In this document: positions 6,601 to 16,700 of the stretch, piece by piece
Numbering within the stretch: position 1 is the stretch's first letter
Layout: the number at the start of each line of letters is the position of its first letter
Assembly: GCA_964402115.1 (NCBI GenBank)
Contig: CAYOBW010000112.1
Span: 1 to 22,143, forward strand
Length of the DNA: 22,143 nt
Reading direction: 5' to 3'
From: CAYOBW01 sp964402115
GTDB taxonomy: Bacteria; Verrucomicrobiota; Kiritimatiellia; UBA8416; CAYOBW01
The notes under the pieces: generated by a model
What the model was told of the DNA's origin: nothing
Databases searched by the model: none
Seen by the model: the letters and a program-made list of their open reading frames with translations, nothing else
Translations under genes and position numbers: made by a program

Positions 6601-7342
6601 CCGCCGGGAAGGCCGCCGACTGCGGATCGTTGTGCAGCCCCTCCAGCACGGCAGGCAGCTGCCGTTCATACTCGGCCAACTGCTCCTCGAACCTGGCCGG
6701 TACGGCGAACCCCGGGTGCCGGGCGACCATGGCCTTGACCGCGGCGCGGATCGCCTGCGTATCGAAGGTCAGCGCGAAATCCCGCAGCACCTCGTTGCGC
6801 CCCAGGCAGCTGACCCGCCTCAGCGTCGTCCAGGCCTGACCATCCAGCGACCCCTGGATGTCGAACGATGTCGGCTGGCGGTCGTCGAGTCGCCCATCCC
6901 GGTCTCGCGAGATGATCACGCTGGACACCGTGGCGGGAGCGGGCAACTCGATCTGGACCCAGCCCGTCTCGCCGCCGCAGATCCAGCTGTGGTCGTTGCC
7001 ATACAGGCCGTCATTCAAGTGTTCGATGCGGTGGATGGCATACCCGCCCAGGCTGGACGAGGCGCTGGCCTTGGCGCCCGCGGAGGCCCGCGCAAGGTTC
7101 TGCGTGCCCGCGCCGTAGATCTCCAATTCGTCGATGCACGGCTGTCCGCGTTCCGACGTGGTGATGGCCAGGCGCACGAACCGGGCCTGGGCCGGGGGGA
7201 AAGCGAAGCGGTTCGGCTTGAAGGGGTCCATCACGGTGATGGAACCCGCTCCCGGGTGGGCGGACGGCTCCTCAGCCGCCAGGCCCCCGGGGGCGCAGGC
7301 GCTGAGCGTGGCCACGCAGTAGATGACGAGTAGCGGACGCAT
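3605..7342 (-). CDS. Multidomain lipoprotein: F5/8 C domain, HzsA-like propeller, two haem c motifs, FGE-like domain
   Basis: The 1245-residue product starts with a lipoprotein-type signal (LSAC at 13-16, predicted lipidated Cys16), and GGAAGGA lies four bases before the ATG. Residues about 50-195 look like an F5/8-type C (discoidin) carbohydrate-binding domain. Residues 265-640 form a TolB/HzsA-like propeller with repeats such as EIRTDGSGLRQVT (365), IMNADGTGIRRLT (422) and MNPDGTGQT (472). CVGCH (741-745) and CVACH (791-795) are haem c motifs. Residues about 975-1243 are an FGE-sulfatase (SUMF1-like) domain with IPAGSFVMGS, LPSEAQWEYACRAG, DMHGNVAEW and RGGSW. The active-site cysteines of true formylglycine-generating enzymes are absent: after RGGSW the sequence reads NDRPYRATSSFR. 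It is therefore probably not a sulfatase activator. A surface or periplasmic redox or binding role is inferred; the substrate is unknown. Confidence 0.85.
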   Translation of the reverse strand: MRPLLVIYCVATLSACAPGGLAAEEPSAHPGAGSITVMDPFKPNRFAFPPAQARFVRLAITTSERGQPCIDELEIYGAGTQNLARASAGAKASASSSLGGYAIHRIEHLNDGLYGNDHSWICGGETGWVQIELPAPATVSSVIISRDRDGRLDDRQPTSFDIQGSLDGQAWTTLRRVSCLGRNEVLRDFALTFDTQAIRAAVKAMVARHPGFAVPARFEEQLAEYERQLPAVLEGLHNDPQSAAFPAARQRSAEMQAFQRRVLLANPDIAFDRILAIKRHAAPPALVKAGYHDNLGLPVNYCGSSCVNPVGWDNEIGTLSLRSGQWTTVYRPAQPAIVSEIDLHFNAAAMLFASAGTHGRWQVFEIRTDGSGLRQVTPGDFPDIDNYDPMYLPDGRIVFNSSASFAGVPCFGGTDYVANLHIMNADGTGIRRLTYEQDNDWHPTMLPNGRVLYLRWEYTDTAHYFSRILMHMNPDGTGQTALYGSNSYWPNTLFFPKPLPGSSSRFAAIVSGHHGTCRAGELFLFDANRGRESTAGVLQRVAPALATPSTEGQIKDYLVDRSWPKFLHPFPVSEQVFLVSCQPSPGSTWGIYLADTFNNLTLIAADSDYALFEPVPLKPQPPPPVIPDRIDLTKTQAVVAIQNIHEGPGLRHVPRGAVKSLRIFQYEYAYRDMGGHYRVGMEGPWDVRRLLGTVPVFTDGSAAFRIPANTPISIQPLDAEGKALQLMRSWLVGMPGEQVSCVGCHESQDQTLLPQKTLASIQGPVDITPWHGPRRGFSFLREVQPVLNRHCVACHDGRQAGRPDFKNQATVGRDSQLSGFPQSYMALHPYVRRNGPEGDYHLLTPLEFHADTSELVQLLRKGHHGVKLEPEAWDRLITWIDLNVPCHGTWSETQAIPGNYVQRRKEMKKTYASVEEDVETVVTGDRYDDTPVVLPPAGGSVPPRPAVRDWPMAAGEAARRQEALGQATTRYELGKAQALTFVRIPAGSFVMGSPDGPPDERPMAAVSIDKPFWICATEVSLAQYQTFNPAHRNGFYDQHYKDQVRPGYDMDKPDHPVMRVSWQEAMAFCAWLGARSGRKVTLPSEAQWEYACRAGAQTALSFGDLPADFSRFANLADRQLKKMAVIGVDPQPVADPNPYWDYLPKIATVDDGNMLLAPVGSYQPNAWKLHDMHGNVAEWCVDNYRPYPYAANRDDARDAGPEARKVVRGGSWNDRPYRATSSFRLDFPCWQKVYNVGFRPVIVEE

Positions 7343-7447
7343 GCCGTCCTTCCTGATGGGACTGACTGATTCGACGCGGCCCTAGCGTTCCAAATACGCC
7401 ACCCTTGGGCAAGGACTCATTTGGGGGCCGTTCGCGGTAGAGCCGAA

Positions 7448-7461
7448 GACCGCTTGCGGTC
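7448..7461. repeat. Hairpin GACCGC-TT-GCGGTC
   Basis: A perfect 6-bp stem with a 2-nt loop lies in the divergent spacer between the lipoprotein gene and the giant gene. The spacer (7343-7792) otherwise holds the promoter and leader candidates listed separately and no convincing gene. Confidence 0.4.
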
Positions 7462-7540
7462 GCCGCCAGCGTCGCCTGCTGCACCCTTGACTTGCCCTTC
7501 GACTTCTGACTCCCGTAGTTTCTGGTCCTCATCTTTCGGG

Positions 7541-7569
7541 TTGCCCCGCTGGGGCGCGCCAGGTATGCT
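7541..7569 (+). promoter_or_regulatory. Candidate promoter for the giant gene
   Basis: TTGCCC (7541-7546) and TATGCT (7564-7569) are 17 bases apart and each matches four of six sigma-70 consensus positions. A start near 7576 would leave a leader of about 217 bases. The spacer itself contains half of a GCCCC-GCT-GGGGC palindrome (7543-7555) overlapping the -35 box. Confidence 0.35.
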
Positions 7570-7586
7570 GCCACACACTAAGTATG

Positions 7587-7615
7587 AGCGGCGGCACGGC
7601 TGCGGCGCCGCCGCT
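7587..7615 (+). promoter_or_regulatory. Strong hairpin in the leader of the giant gene
   Basis: AGCGGCGGC (7587-7595) pairs perfectly with GCCGCCGCT (7607-7615) around an 11-nt loop. It would be close to the 5' end of the transcript if the promoter at 7541-7569 is used. It could stabilise the very long mRNA or affect its translation; this is inference. Confidence 0.4.
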
Positions 7616-7792
7616 ATCTGTCGCGCGTTGCGCAAGGGCAGCCGCGCGTTGCGTCTTGTTTGCGGTTCCGGTGTGCGTTGACGGCAACGGGCGGTGGCTG
7701 CGGCGTGTGACGCAGCGGGAGCGGGCGCTGTTCGGTGAGCGGCACGTTCCGGGCGATCCGGGCCATCGTGTACGTTCGGAAGGACGCGAGGC

Positions 7793-10700
7793 GTGAAAGC
7801 ACGACGCGGAGACCGTAGCAACCAGGGTGGGTGCCGCGGCTGGGTGGCAGCCGGTCGCGTGGCGCTGGGGCTGGCGTGCGGCGGGGCGGCGACGGGGCGC
7901 GCGCAGCAGGCCACCCTGGATGCCTTCAACCCCGACCCTGGTCCGTCCGTGGCGACTCTCGTGGAGCAACCGGACGGCCGCGTGCTCATCGGCGGCGATT
8001 TCTCCGGCAGGAGCGGATCGTTGGGCCAGTGGCTTGCCCGAGTGACATCCGACGGCGCGGCCGATCCGCGGTTCCCGGGAGGCGCCGCGGCGGCGCTCGT
8101 GCGGGGGCTGGCCGTGCTTGACGACGGCCGGTGCCTCGTGGCGGGCGGCGTGTTGCAGCGGTTGCTGGCCGACGGCACGCTGGACGCCACGTTCGGTCCG
8201 CCGGCCAATCTGCAGTGGATCTACGGGCTGGCTGTACAGCCCGACGGCCGTCTGATCGTGGGCGGTATCTTCACGGTGTATGACGCCATCACGCACTTGA
8301 ACATCGTCAGGCTCTGGCCAGATGGCGCGCTGGATCGCGGGTTTACCACGGAGGCCGATCGGGATGTGTACGCCGTGGCGCTGCAGCCGGACGGCAAGAT
8401 CCTGTTGGGGGGCGCGTTCACGCACATCGGGGCGACGCCCCGCAGTTGTCTCGCGCGCCTCGACGCCGACGGCGCGTTGGATGCGTCTTTCGCCGCCGAA
8501 GCCGCCGACTACGTGTATTGTTTCGCCGTGCAACCGGACGGGGGCGTGCTGGTGGGCGGCGTCTTCACGGCGGTGGGGGGGCAGCAGCGCCTGCGCCTTG
8601 CGCGGCTGCACGCGGATGGTGCGCTGGATCAGTCGTTTGCGCCGGCGTTCGACGGCGGGGTCCATTCGTTGGCCTTGCAGGCCGACGGCAAGATCCTCGT
8701 CGCGGGCGCCTTCGACACGGTCAACGGGCAGGCTTGCTCGAGCCTGGCGCGCTTGAATGCGGACGGCAGCAGGGACGAAAGCGTGACGCCGAACACGCTG
8801 GCGTCGCCGTTCGTGGCGTCCGCCGTCGCCTTGCAGGCGGACGGCGGGATCCTGGTCGGGGGCACCTTCAACTATTTCGGCGGCGCGAACCGCAACGCGG
8901 CCGCGCGGCTGATCAACACGTATCCTGCGACGGACGCCTTGACCTACAACGCGGGAACGCTGCTGTGGCAACGTGGCGGCGCGGCGCCGGAGGTGTGGCG
9001 CACGGCGTTCGAGCACACCGCGGACGGGGTGCTGTGGAGCGCTCTGGGCGCGGGCGCGTGGAGCGCGCAGGGGTGGCGCTTGAGCGGTGTAACCGCCCCG
9101 CTGGGCACGATTCGCGCGCGGGGCTATGCCGTGGGTGGGTTGTTCGATTCGTCCTCCTGGTTTGTGGAAACGGCCATCGGGGCGCCGGTGGTGGCCAACG
9201 CGCCGGAATCCAGCACCAGCGATTTCGGCGGCGCGGCGGCGTTCGCCGTCCGGGCGCTGGGTTCCGCCCCGTTGCGCTACCAGTGGCGTCACGACGGCAC
9301 GGCGCTGACGGATGCGAGCAGCGTGTCTGGCGCCACGACCACGGCGTTACGCGTGACGGGGGTGACGGGCGGCGCCGCCGGGAACTACGACGTCGTGGTG
9401 CAAAACGCGTACGGCGCCACGACGAGCCGCGTCGCCACGTTGCGCGTTCGCGATCCGCTGATCGTCACGCAGCCCGCCAGCCAAAGCACGACGCTGGGCG
9501 GGGCGGGCGCCTTCCGCGTCGCCGCGGTCGGGACGGAATTGACCTACCAGTGGCGGAAGGACGGTGTCCTCCTGACGGGCGCGACGGCGAGTACGCTGTC
9601 CGTGACCAACGTCACGCGCGCCTCCGCCGGCGCGTACGACGTGGCGGTGTGCGGAACGTTCGCGTGCGTCACCAGCGCGACGGCCTACCTGTCGGTGCGG
9701 TTGGCGCTGCCGGAAGAGGGCTTTGCCCCGGACCTGCCGGCCGCCATCCAGGCGATCGCGCTGCAGCCGGATGGGCGGATTCTGTTGGCGGGCGTGGTCT
9801 CGCTGACTAGGCGTCCGTATCTCGTCCGCCTGCACGCGAACGGTGGGCGCGATGCCGCTTTCAATCCCGCGCCGGCGTCGAGTTCGTTCGAGGCTGTCAT
9901 GCACGCCCTGGCGTTGCAGGCTGACGGCATGATCCTGGTGTCCGGGGATTTCATGACCATCGGCGGGCAGCCGTCCTCCTATCTGGCACGCTTGCGGCCG
10001 GACGGCACGCGCGATCCGACCTTTACCCCTGCGCTGGGCTACTTCGCGCAGGCCCTCGCCGTGCAGGCGGACGGACGGATTCTGATCGGGGGTCCTTTCA
10101 CGACCGTGAACGGGCAAGCTCGCAGCAGCTTGGCCCGCTTGCATGCGGACGGCACGCTGGACGAGACGTTCGCGCCCTCTCTCAACAACGCGGTGTCGGC
10201 GATCGCCATCGAACCCGACGGCGATCTGCTCGTGGCAGGCTCGTTCACGACCGTGAATGGGCAAGCGCACGGGGGCCTCGCCCGGATCAAACCGGACGGC
10301 ACGGTGGACGCCGCCTGGGCACCGAGCGTGGGCTCGCAGGTCTACTCGCTGGCGCTGCAACCGGATGGCCGCATCGTGCTGGGGGGTTCGTTCGCGACCG
10401 TCAACGGGGCGGCGCGCAGCTACCTGGCACGACTCAATGCCGATGGCACGACGGATGCCGGCTTCGTCCCCGTCCTGAACTGGGCTGGCTTCGTGTACGC
10501 CCTGACCCTGCAGGCGGACGGGCGCATCCTGGCCGGCGGCAAGTTCACCACGGTGAACGGCGCCACGCGCAACCGGCTGGCGCGGTTTTTGCCGAACGGC
10601 GCACTCGATCCCAGTTTCGACGTGGGAACGGATCAACCGGTGACGGCGGTCCTGTTGCAGCCGGATGGCGCCGTGCTGGTGGGCGGCGATTTCGATACGA

Positions 10701-13700
10701 TTGCCGGCGCGAGTCACCGACGTTTCGGACGCGTGAGCAATCCGGATTCGGCCACGGAGAGTCTCGACTACGATGGCGCACGGATCCAGTGGGCCCGCGG
10801 GGGCGCGGCGCCCGAACTCGGCCGCGTCCATTTCGAGCATACCGCCGACGGCAGCACCTGGACCGCCCTGGGCGCGGGGGTGCGCACGGCGCAAGGGTGG
10901 ACGTTGGACGCGGCGGATCTTGCGCTCGGCACAATCCGCGCGCTGGGATACGCCGTTGGCGGACGGTACGACGGTTCGCCGGCACTGGTTGCCCGCGCCA
11001 TCGGCGCACCCACCATCATCACGACATTCGAAACCTGTGCCACGAACGCCGGCGCGACGGTGGCGTTCGCGGCCCGCGCGCTGGGGTCGGAGCCGCGCGC
11101 CTGCCAGTGGTGGCACAACGGCGTGGCGGTGGCGGACGGGGACGGCACGACGGGTGCGCTCACGGAGACGCTCCGGCTCGCGAGCGTCACCGGAGACGAC
11201 GCGGGCGACTACGCGCTCGTAGCGAGCAATGTCTATGGTCTGGCGACTGTCGCTGTCGCGCATCTCGATGTGCGCGACCCGTTCATTAGCGTGCAGCCCA
11301 CCAACTGGAGCGGGCGCCTGGGTGGCGCCGCCGCGTTCACGGTGCAGGCGGCGGGCGCCGACCTGCGCTACCAATGGCGCCGTCACGGTGTCGCGCTGCC
11401 GGACGCCACGACCGCCACCCTCGCCCTGTCCGCCATCCAGGGGCAGGACGTGGCGCCGTACGACGTCGTCGTCAGCAGCGCCTACGGTTGCGCGACCAGC
11501 AGCGTGGCGCGTCTGCTCGTCAATCTGGCGGCCGTGGACCCGCTCTTCAACCCGTCGTGCGGCAGCCAGCTCACGGATCAGGTCTTTACCCTCGCACCCC
11601 TCCCGGACGGCGGGATCCTGGTGGGCGGCGCGTTCACCCGGCTCGGCGGGCAGTCGCGCGCGAATCTCGGCCTGTTGGACGCGGGCGGCGCACTTGTGCC
11701 GACTTTCCATCCGGATGCGAACGATACGGTCTTTGCCCTGACCCCGCTGCTGGACGGCCGCATGCTGGTAGGCGGCAAGTTCACCGTGATCGGCGGGCAG
11801 ACGCGCAACCGCCTGGCGCTTCTGGCCGCTGACGGGACGCTGGACCCGACGTTCAAGCCGAGCGCCGGCAGCGTCGTCTACGCGCTGGTCCCGCAGCCGG
11901 ACGGCTGCGTCCTCGTGGGCGGCGATTTCACGACGCTGGGCGGACAGACGCGCAACCGCTTGGGACGCTTGCAGGCCGACGGCACGCTCGACGCGACGTT
12001 TGCGCCGAGTCTGAACGGACGCGTCTACACGGTGGCGCTGCAGGCCGACGGCCGCATCGTGGTGGGCGGGGAGTTCTTCGCCGTGAACAGCGTTTCGCGA
12101 ACCTACCTCGCACGGCTGCTGCCGGATGGGAGTCTGGACCCGGGGTTTGCGCCCGTGCTCGACGCGGCGGTGCGCACCGTGGCGCTCCAGGCGGACGGCG
12201 CCATCCTGTTGGGCGGCGCCTTCACGACGGTGAACGGCAGCGCGCGTGCCCGCTTGGCCCGGCTCGCGGCAAATGGCGTCCTGGACCCCGGGTTCAACCC
12301 CGGCCCCGACGGGGTCCCCTTTGCGCTGGCGATCCAGACGGACGGCGGGGTTGTCGTGGGCGGCGGTTTCACCAAGCTTGGCGGTTGCCCCTGTCGGCGT
12401 CTCGGACGACTCGGCGCGGACGGCGGGCTGGATCCCGCCTTCCTGCCGGAGCCCGGCGGGGACGTCTACGGGCTGGCGCTGCAAACCGACGGCAGCATCC
12501 TCGCGGGCGGCGGATTCACGACGCTCGGCGGCGAGGCGCGCGCGCGGGTGGGGCGGTTGTCTGGCGTGGGGGCGGCGACGAATGCGCTATCCGCGGACAC
12601 CGCAGCGGTCTACTGGCGGCGCGCAGGAACCGCGCCCGAGGTGCAACGCACGACGTTCGAGCATACCCGCGACGGCGAGACGTGGCAGATGCTAGGGGCG
12701 GGCCTCCGCACCGCCGGCGGGTGGACCTTCGCGACGACCAATGCCCAGGCCGGTACCGTGCGCGTGCGCGGCTACACGTCGGGCAGCTACGGCAACGGCT
12801 CCTGCGTCTTCATCGAGGACTACGTCGGCAGTCCGCTCATCGCCCGCCAGCCCGCCGCGTGCACCGTCCGCGCCGGCGACACGGCCGTCTTCACGGTCGG
12901 TTCGCCGGGCGCCGGACCCTGCACGTATCGGTGGCGGAAAGCGGGTGTCTGGCTGGAAGAGGGTCCGCATGGGCAGGGGGTCTTGACGGCGACGCTGCGC
13001 ATTGTGGATGCGCTGGGCGGCGATGCGGGCGGCTACGACGTGGTGCTGGCGAACGCTTACGCTTGCACGACGAGCCGCGTGGCGGAGCTGACTGTCATCG
13101 ATCCGGCGATTCTCGTCCAACCCGCGAGCCAACCCGGCAACCGCGGCGGCAGTAATACGCTGGCCGTCGTCGCCGCCGGCGCCGACTTGCGCTATCGGTG
13201 GTTCCGGAACGGCGCCCCCGTGCCCGACGCCGGCGCGGCGGCGCTGACGATCGTCAACCCGGGTGCGGACGACGTCGGCGACTACACCGTCGTGGTTGCC
13301 GGCACGTATGGCTGCGTCACCAGCGCCGTGGCGCAGTTGTCGCTGAATCTGACCGCACTGGACCCGACGTACGCGCCCCCCGTCGCCAGCCTGGTGCGCG
13401 CGCTGGCCGTGCAGGGCGACGGCAGCCTGCTCGTCGGCGGCGATTTCACCACGCTGTGCGGTCTGCCCCGCAACCGCTGCGCGCGGCTGCATCCGGGCGG
13501 CACGCTCGACGGTGCGTTCGACCCCAACGCGAACGGCGTCGTGCGCGTCATCCTTGCGCAGGCCGACGGCGCCGTGCTCCTGGGCGGCGATTTCGCGCTG
13601 GTGGGCGCCCAGACCAGGCTCAACCTGGCGCGGATCCGACCCGACGGAACGGTGGACCCGCAGTTCAATCCCGCCATGGGCGGCGTTGTCCGTGCGCTGG

Positions 13701-16700
13701 CCGAGTTGCCCGACGGCCAGCTGTTGGTCGGCGGCGATTTCACCACTGTCGGGGGCCAGACGCGCGGCTATCTGGCCCGACTCGCGGCGAACGGCGCCCT
13801 CGATACCGCGTTCGCGCCCAGCCTGAACAGCCGGGTGCAGACGCTGGCCGTGCAGACCGACGGCCGCATCGTGATCGGCGGCGAGTTCACCACGGTCGCG
13901 GGGCAGCCGCGCAGTCGTCTGGCCCGTTTGGAAGCGGATGGGACTTTGGACGGAGCCTTCGCTCCCGCCGCGTCCGCGAACGTGGTCACGCTGGCCGTGC
14001 AGGCCGATGGCCGGATCGTAGTCGGCGGCGACTTCACGACCCTGAACGGGGCGCCGCGCAACCATCTGGCGCGCCTGTGGAGTGACGGTACGCTGGATGC
14101 CGGCTACGACCCGAATGTCGTCGGTTCGGTCTACACCCTCGTTCTGCAGACAGACGGCGCCCTGCTGGTGGGCGGCTCCTACACGACGGTGGGCGGTCAG
14201 CCGCGCCGCGGTCTGGCCCGACTCCGGCCCGATGGCGCCCTCGATCCGGCGTGCGACCCGGCGACCGACGGTGGGGTCTACGCACTGGCGATGCAGGGCG
14301 ACGGCGCCATCCTGCTGGGGGGCGATTTCGCGACCGTGGCCGGCGAGCCGCGCGCCGACCTCGCGCGGCTCACCAACGTCACGCCCGCCGTGGAGTCGTT
14401 GACTTGCGACGGCTCAACGATCGTCTGGCGTCGTCAGGGCGGACTCCCCGAGTGCTGGCGCGCTGCGTTCGCGTATGCCGTGGACGGTGCAACCTGGGCG
14501 GTGCTCGGCGCGGGCACGCGCACGCCGGACGGCTGGGTCTTGCGCGACGTGTCCGCGCCTCTCGGCGCCGTGCTGGCGCGCGGCTTTCTGTCGAGCGGTA
14601 CGGGCAACGGGTCCGGTGGGCTGCTGGTCGCCGCCGTGGGGGCGCCCGGCGTGCTGCAAGCGCCCACGAACGTCACACACCTTGCGGGATCCGACGCCAC
14701 GCTGAAAGCCTTGGTATTGAGCTCTGCCCCTCTAACCTACCGCTGGCACAAGGCGGGGGCGCCGCTGACCGACGATGCGCATATCCAGGGCGCCACAACC
14801 GCTGTGCTGCGTGTGCTCGGCGTGCTCGGCGCGGATGGGGGCGACTACGACGTGGTGGCGGCGAATGCCTATGGCTGCGTGACAACGGCCGTGGCGGTGG
14901 TGAGGGTCCTGGATCCGGCGATCGCCAGCCAGCCTGCCCACGCCACCCGCCAGCCGGGCGAAGCGGTTGTTTTCGGCGTTACGGCCATCGGAACGGCGCT
15001 CGGGTATCGCTGGCGCAAGGACGGCCAGTTCCTGCCAGACGCCACGGGCAGCGTCCTGACCGTTGGTTCCCTGCAGGCCGCCGACGCCGGCGGCTACGAC
15101 GTTGTTGTCGAAGGGGCGTACGGCAGCCTGACGAGTGCCGTGGCGCGGCTGGCCGTGAACCGCACCACCCGGGACCCGCTCTTTGCGCCGGCTGCCGACG
15201 GCGCCGTCCGCGCCATCTTCGTGCAGCCCGATGGCCGGGTCACGATCGGCGGCGACTTCACCGCGGTTGCCGGACAGACTCGCGGCTGTCTGGCCCGCTT
15301 CGAGGCGCACGGCGCCCTGGACGCCGCCTTCGCGCCCGCCGTCACCGGGGCGGTGCACGCGCTCGCGATGCAAGCCGACGGACGGCTTGTTGTCGGGGGC
15401 GCCTTCACGACGGTGGGAGGGCTGCCGCGCAATCGTCTGGTTCGCCTCGAGCCCGGCGGCACGCCGGATGCCGGATTCGACCCCAATGCCAACGGTCCCG
15501 TCCGCACGGTGGCCGCGCAGGCCGACGGCCGGATCCTGGTCGGCGGCGCCTTCTCCGCGGTCAAGGGGCAAACGCGCCACAACCTCGCCCGGCTTAACGC
15601 CGACGGCTCGCTCGACGCCGCGTTCTCCGTTGTGGCGAACGGCGAGGTTCAGGCGCTGGCCGTGCAGACGGACGGCCGCATCGTGGTGGGTGGGAGCTTC
15701 ACCCAACTCGCCTACACGCCGCGCAGTCGGCTCGGACGCCTGAGCGCCTCTGGCGCGCTCGATACGCTGTTCAATCCGATCGTCGACGGTCCCGTTTACA
15801 CCATCGTGGAGCAGGCTGACGGCAGAATCGTGATCGGGGGCGCCTTCACCACCGTTGGCGGGCTGGCCCGCAGGCGTCTGGCGCGACTGGAGGCCGGCGG
15901 CGCCGTGGATCCGACGTTTGCGCCGCCCGCCGATGGCACGGTCTGGTCGCTGGCCTTGCAGGCCGATGGCGGACTGCTGGTTGGCGGCGATTTCTCGAGC
16001 ATCGGCGGGCAGCCCTGCAACCGGTTGGCCCGTCTTGCCGCCGACGGCGCGCCGGATCTTGCGTTCGCTCCCGACGCGGACGCAACGGTGTACGCGCTGG
16101 CGCTGCAACGGGACGGCGCGATTCTGGCCGGGGGCGGCTTTACGACCCTCGCGGGCGCACCGTGTCCATGCGGCGCGCGCTTGCACAACACGGCGCCAGC
16201 CGTGGAAGCCACGCGGTTCGACACGGCCGGGATCGTCTGGCGGCGCGGCGGCACGGCGCCCGAAGTGTGGCGCGCGTTTTTCGAGCACAGCGCGGACGGC
16301 GTCGCCTGGTCGCCCCTCGTTGCCGGCGCGCGCACGCACGGCGGCTGGCAGGCGCCGTGGTCCGGCGTGACGGGCGGCATCGTACGTGTGCGGGGCTTCG
16401 CGGCGGGCGGTTGCGGCAACGGATCGGGCGTCGTCGTGGAGCGCATCGTGGATGACCTGGCGCTCGCCGCCCAGCCCCTGGGCTGCACGAACGCTGCCGG
16501 CACATGGGCGTCTTTCGATGTCTCGGTCTTGGGGTTGGGCGCTGTGGTCTACCGCTGGAGGAAGGATGGCGTGCCGCTGGCGGACGGCGAGTGCACGGCC
16601 GGCGCCGCGACGCCAACCCTCCGTGTCGGCCCTGTGTATGGCGGCGACGCGGGCGCCTACGACGTTGTCGTGGTCGGGGCTGGCGCCACCGTCACCAGCG

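Noticed and set aside
4412..7333. Long open frames antisense to the lipoprotein gene (4412-5698, 5726-7333)
   Set aside because: The minus strand carries unmistakable domains across the whole region; these frames lack any.
3605..7342. Hydrazine synthase (anammox) function
   Set aside because: Only a distant HzsA-like propeller with two CxxCH motifs is seen; there are no HzsB/HzsC-like neighbours, and such domains are common in non-anammox PVC bacteria.
7584..7796. 70-codon frame before the giant gene
   Set aside because: It overlaps the leader hairpin and the start of the giant gene, has no domain, and has no clear ribosome binding site.
9347..12484. 1045-codon open frame antisense to the giant gene
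   Set aside because: Same reason: repeated low-complexity shadow of the delta-60 coding pattern, with no domain or ribosome binding site of note.
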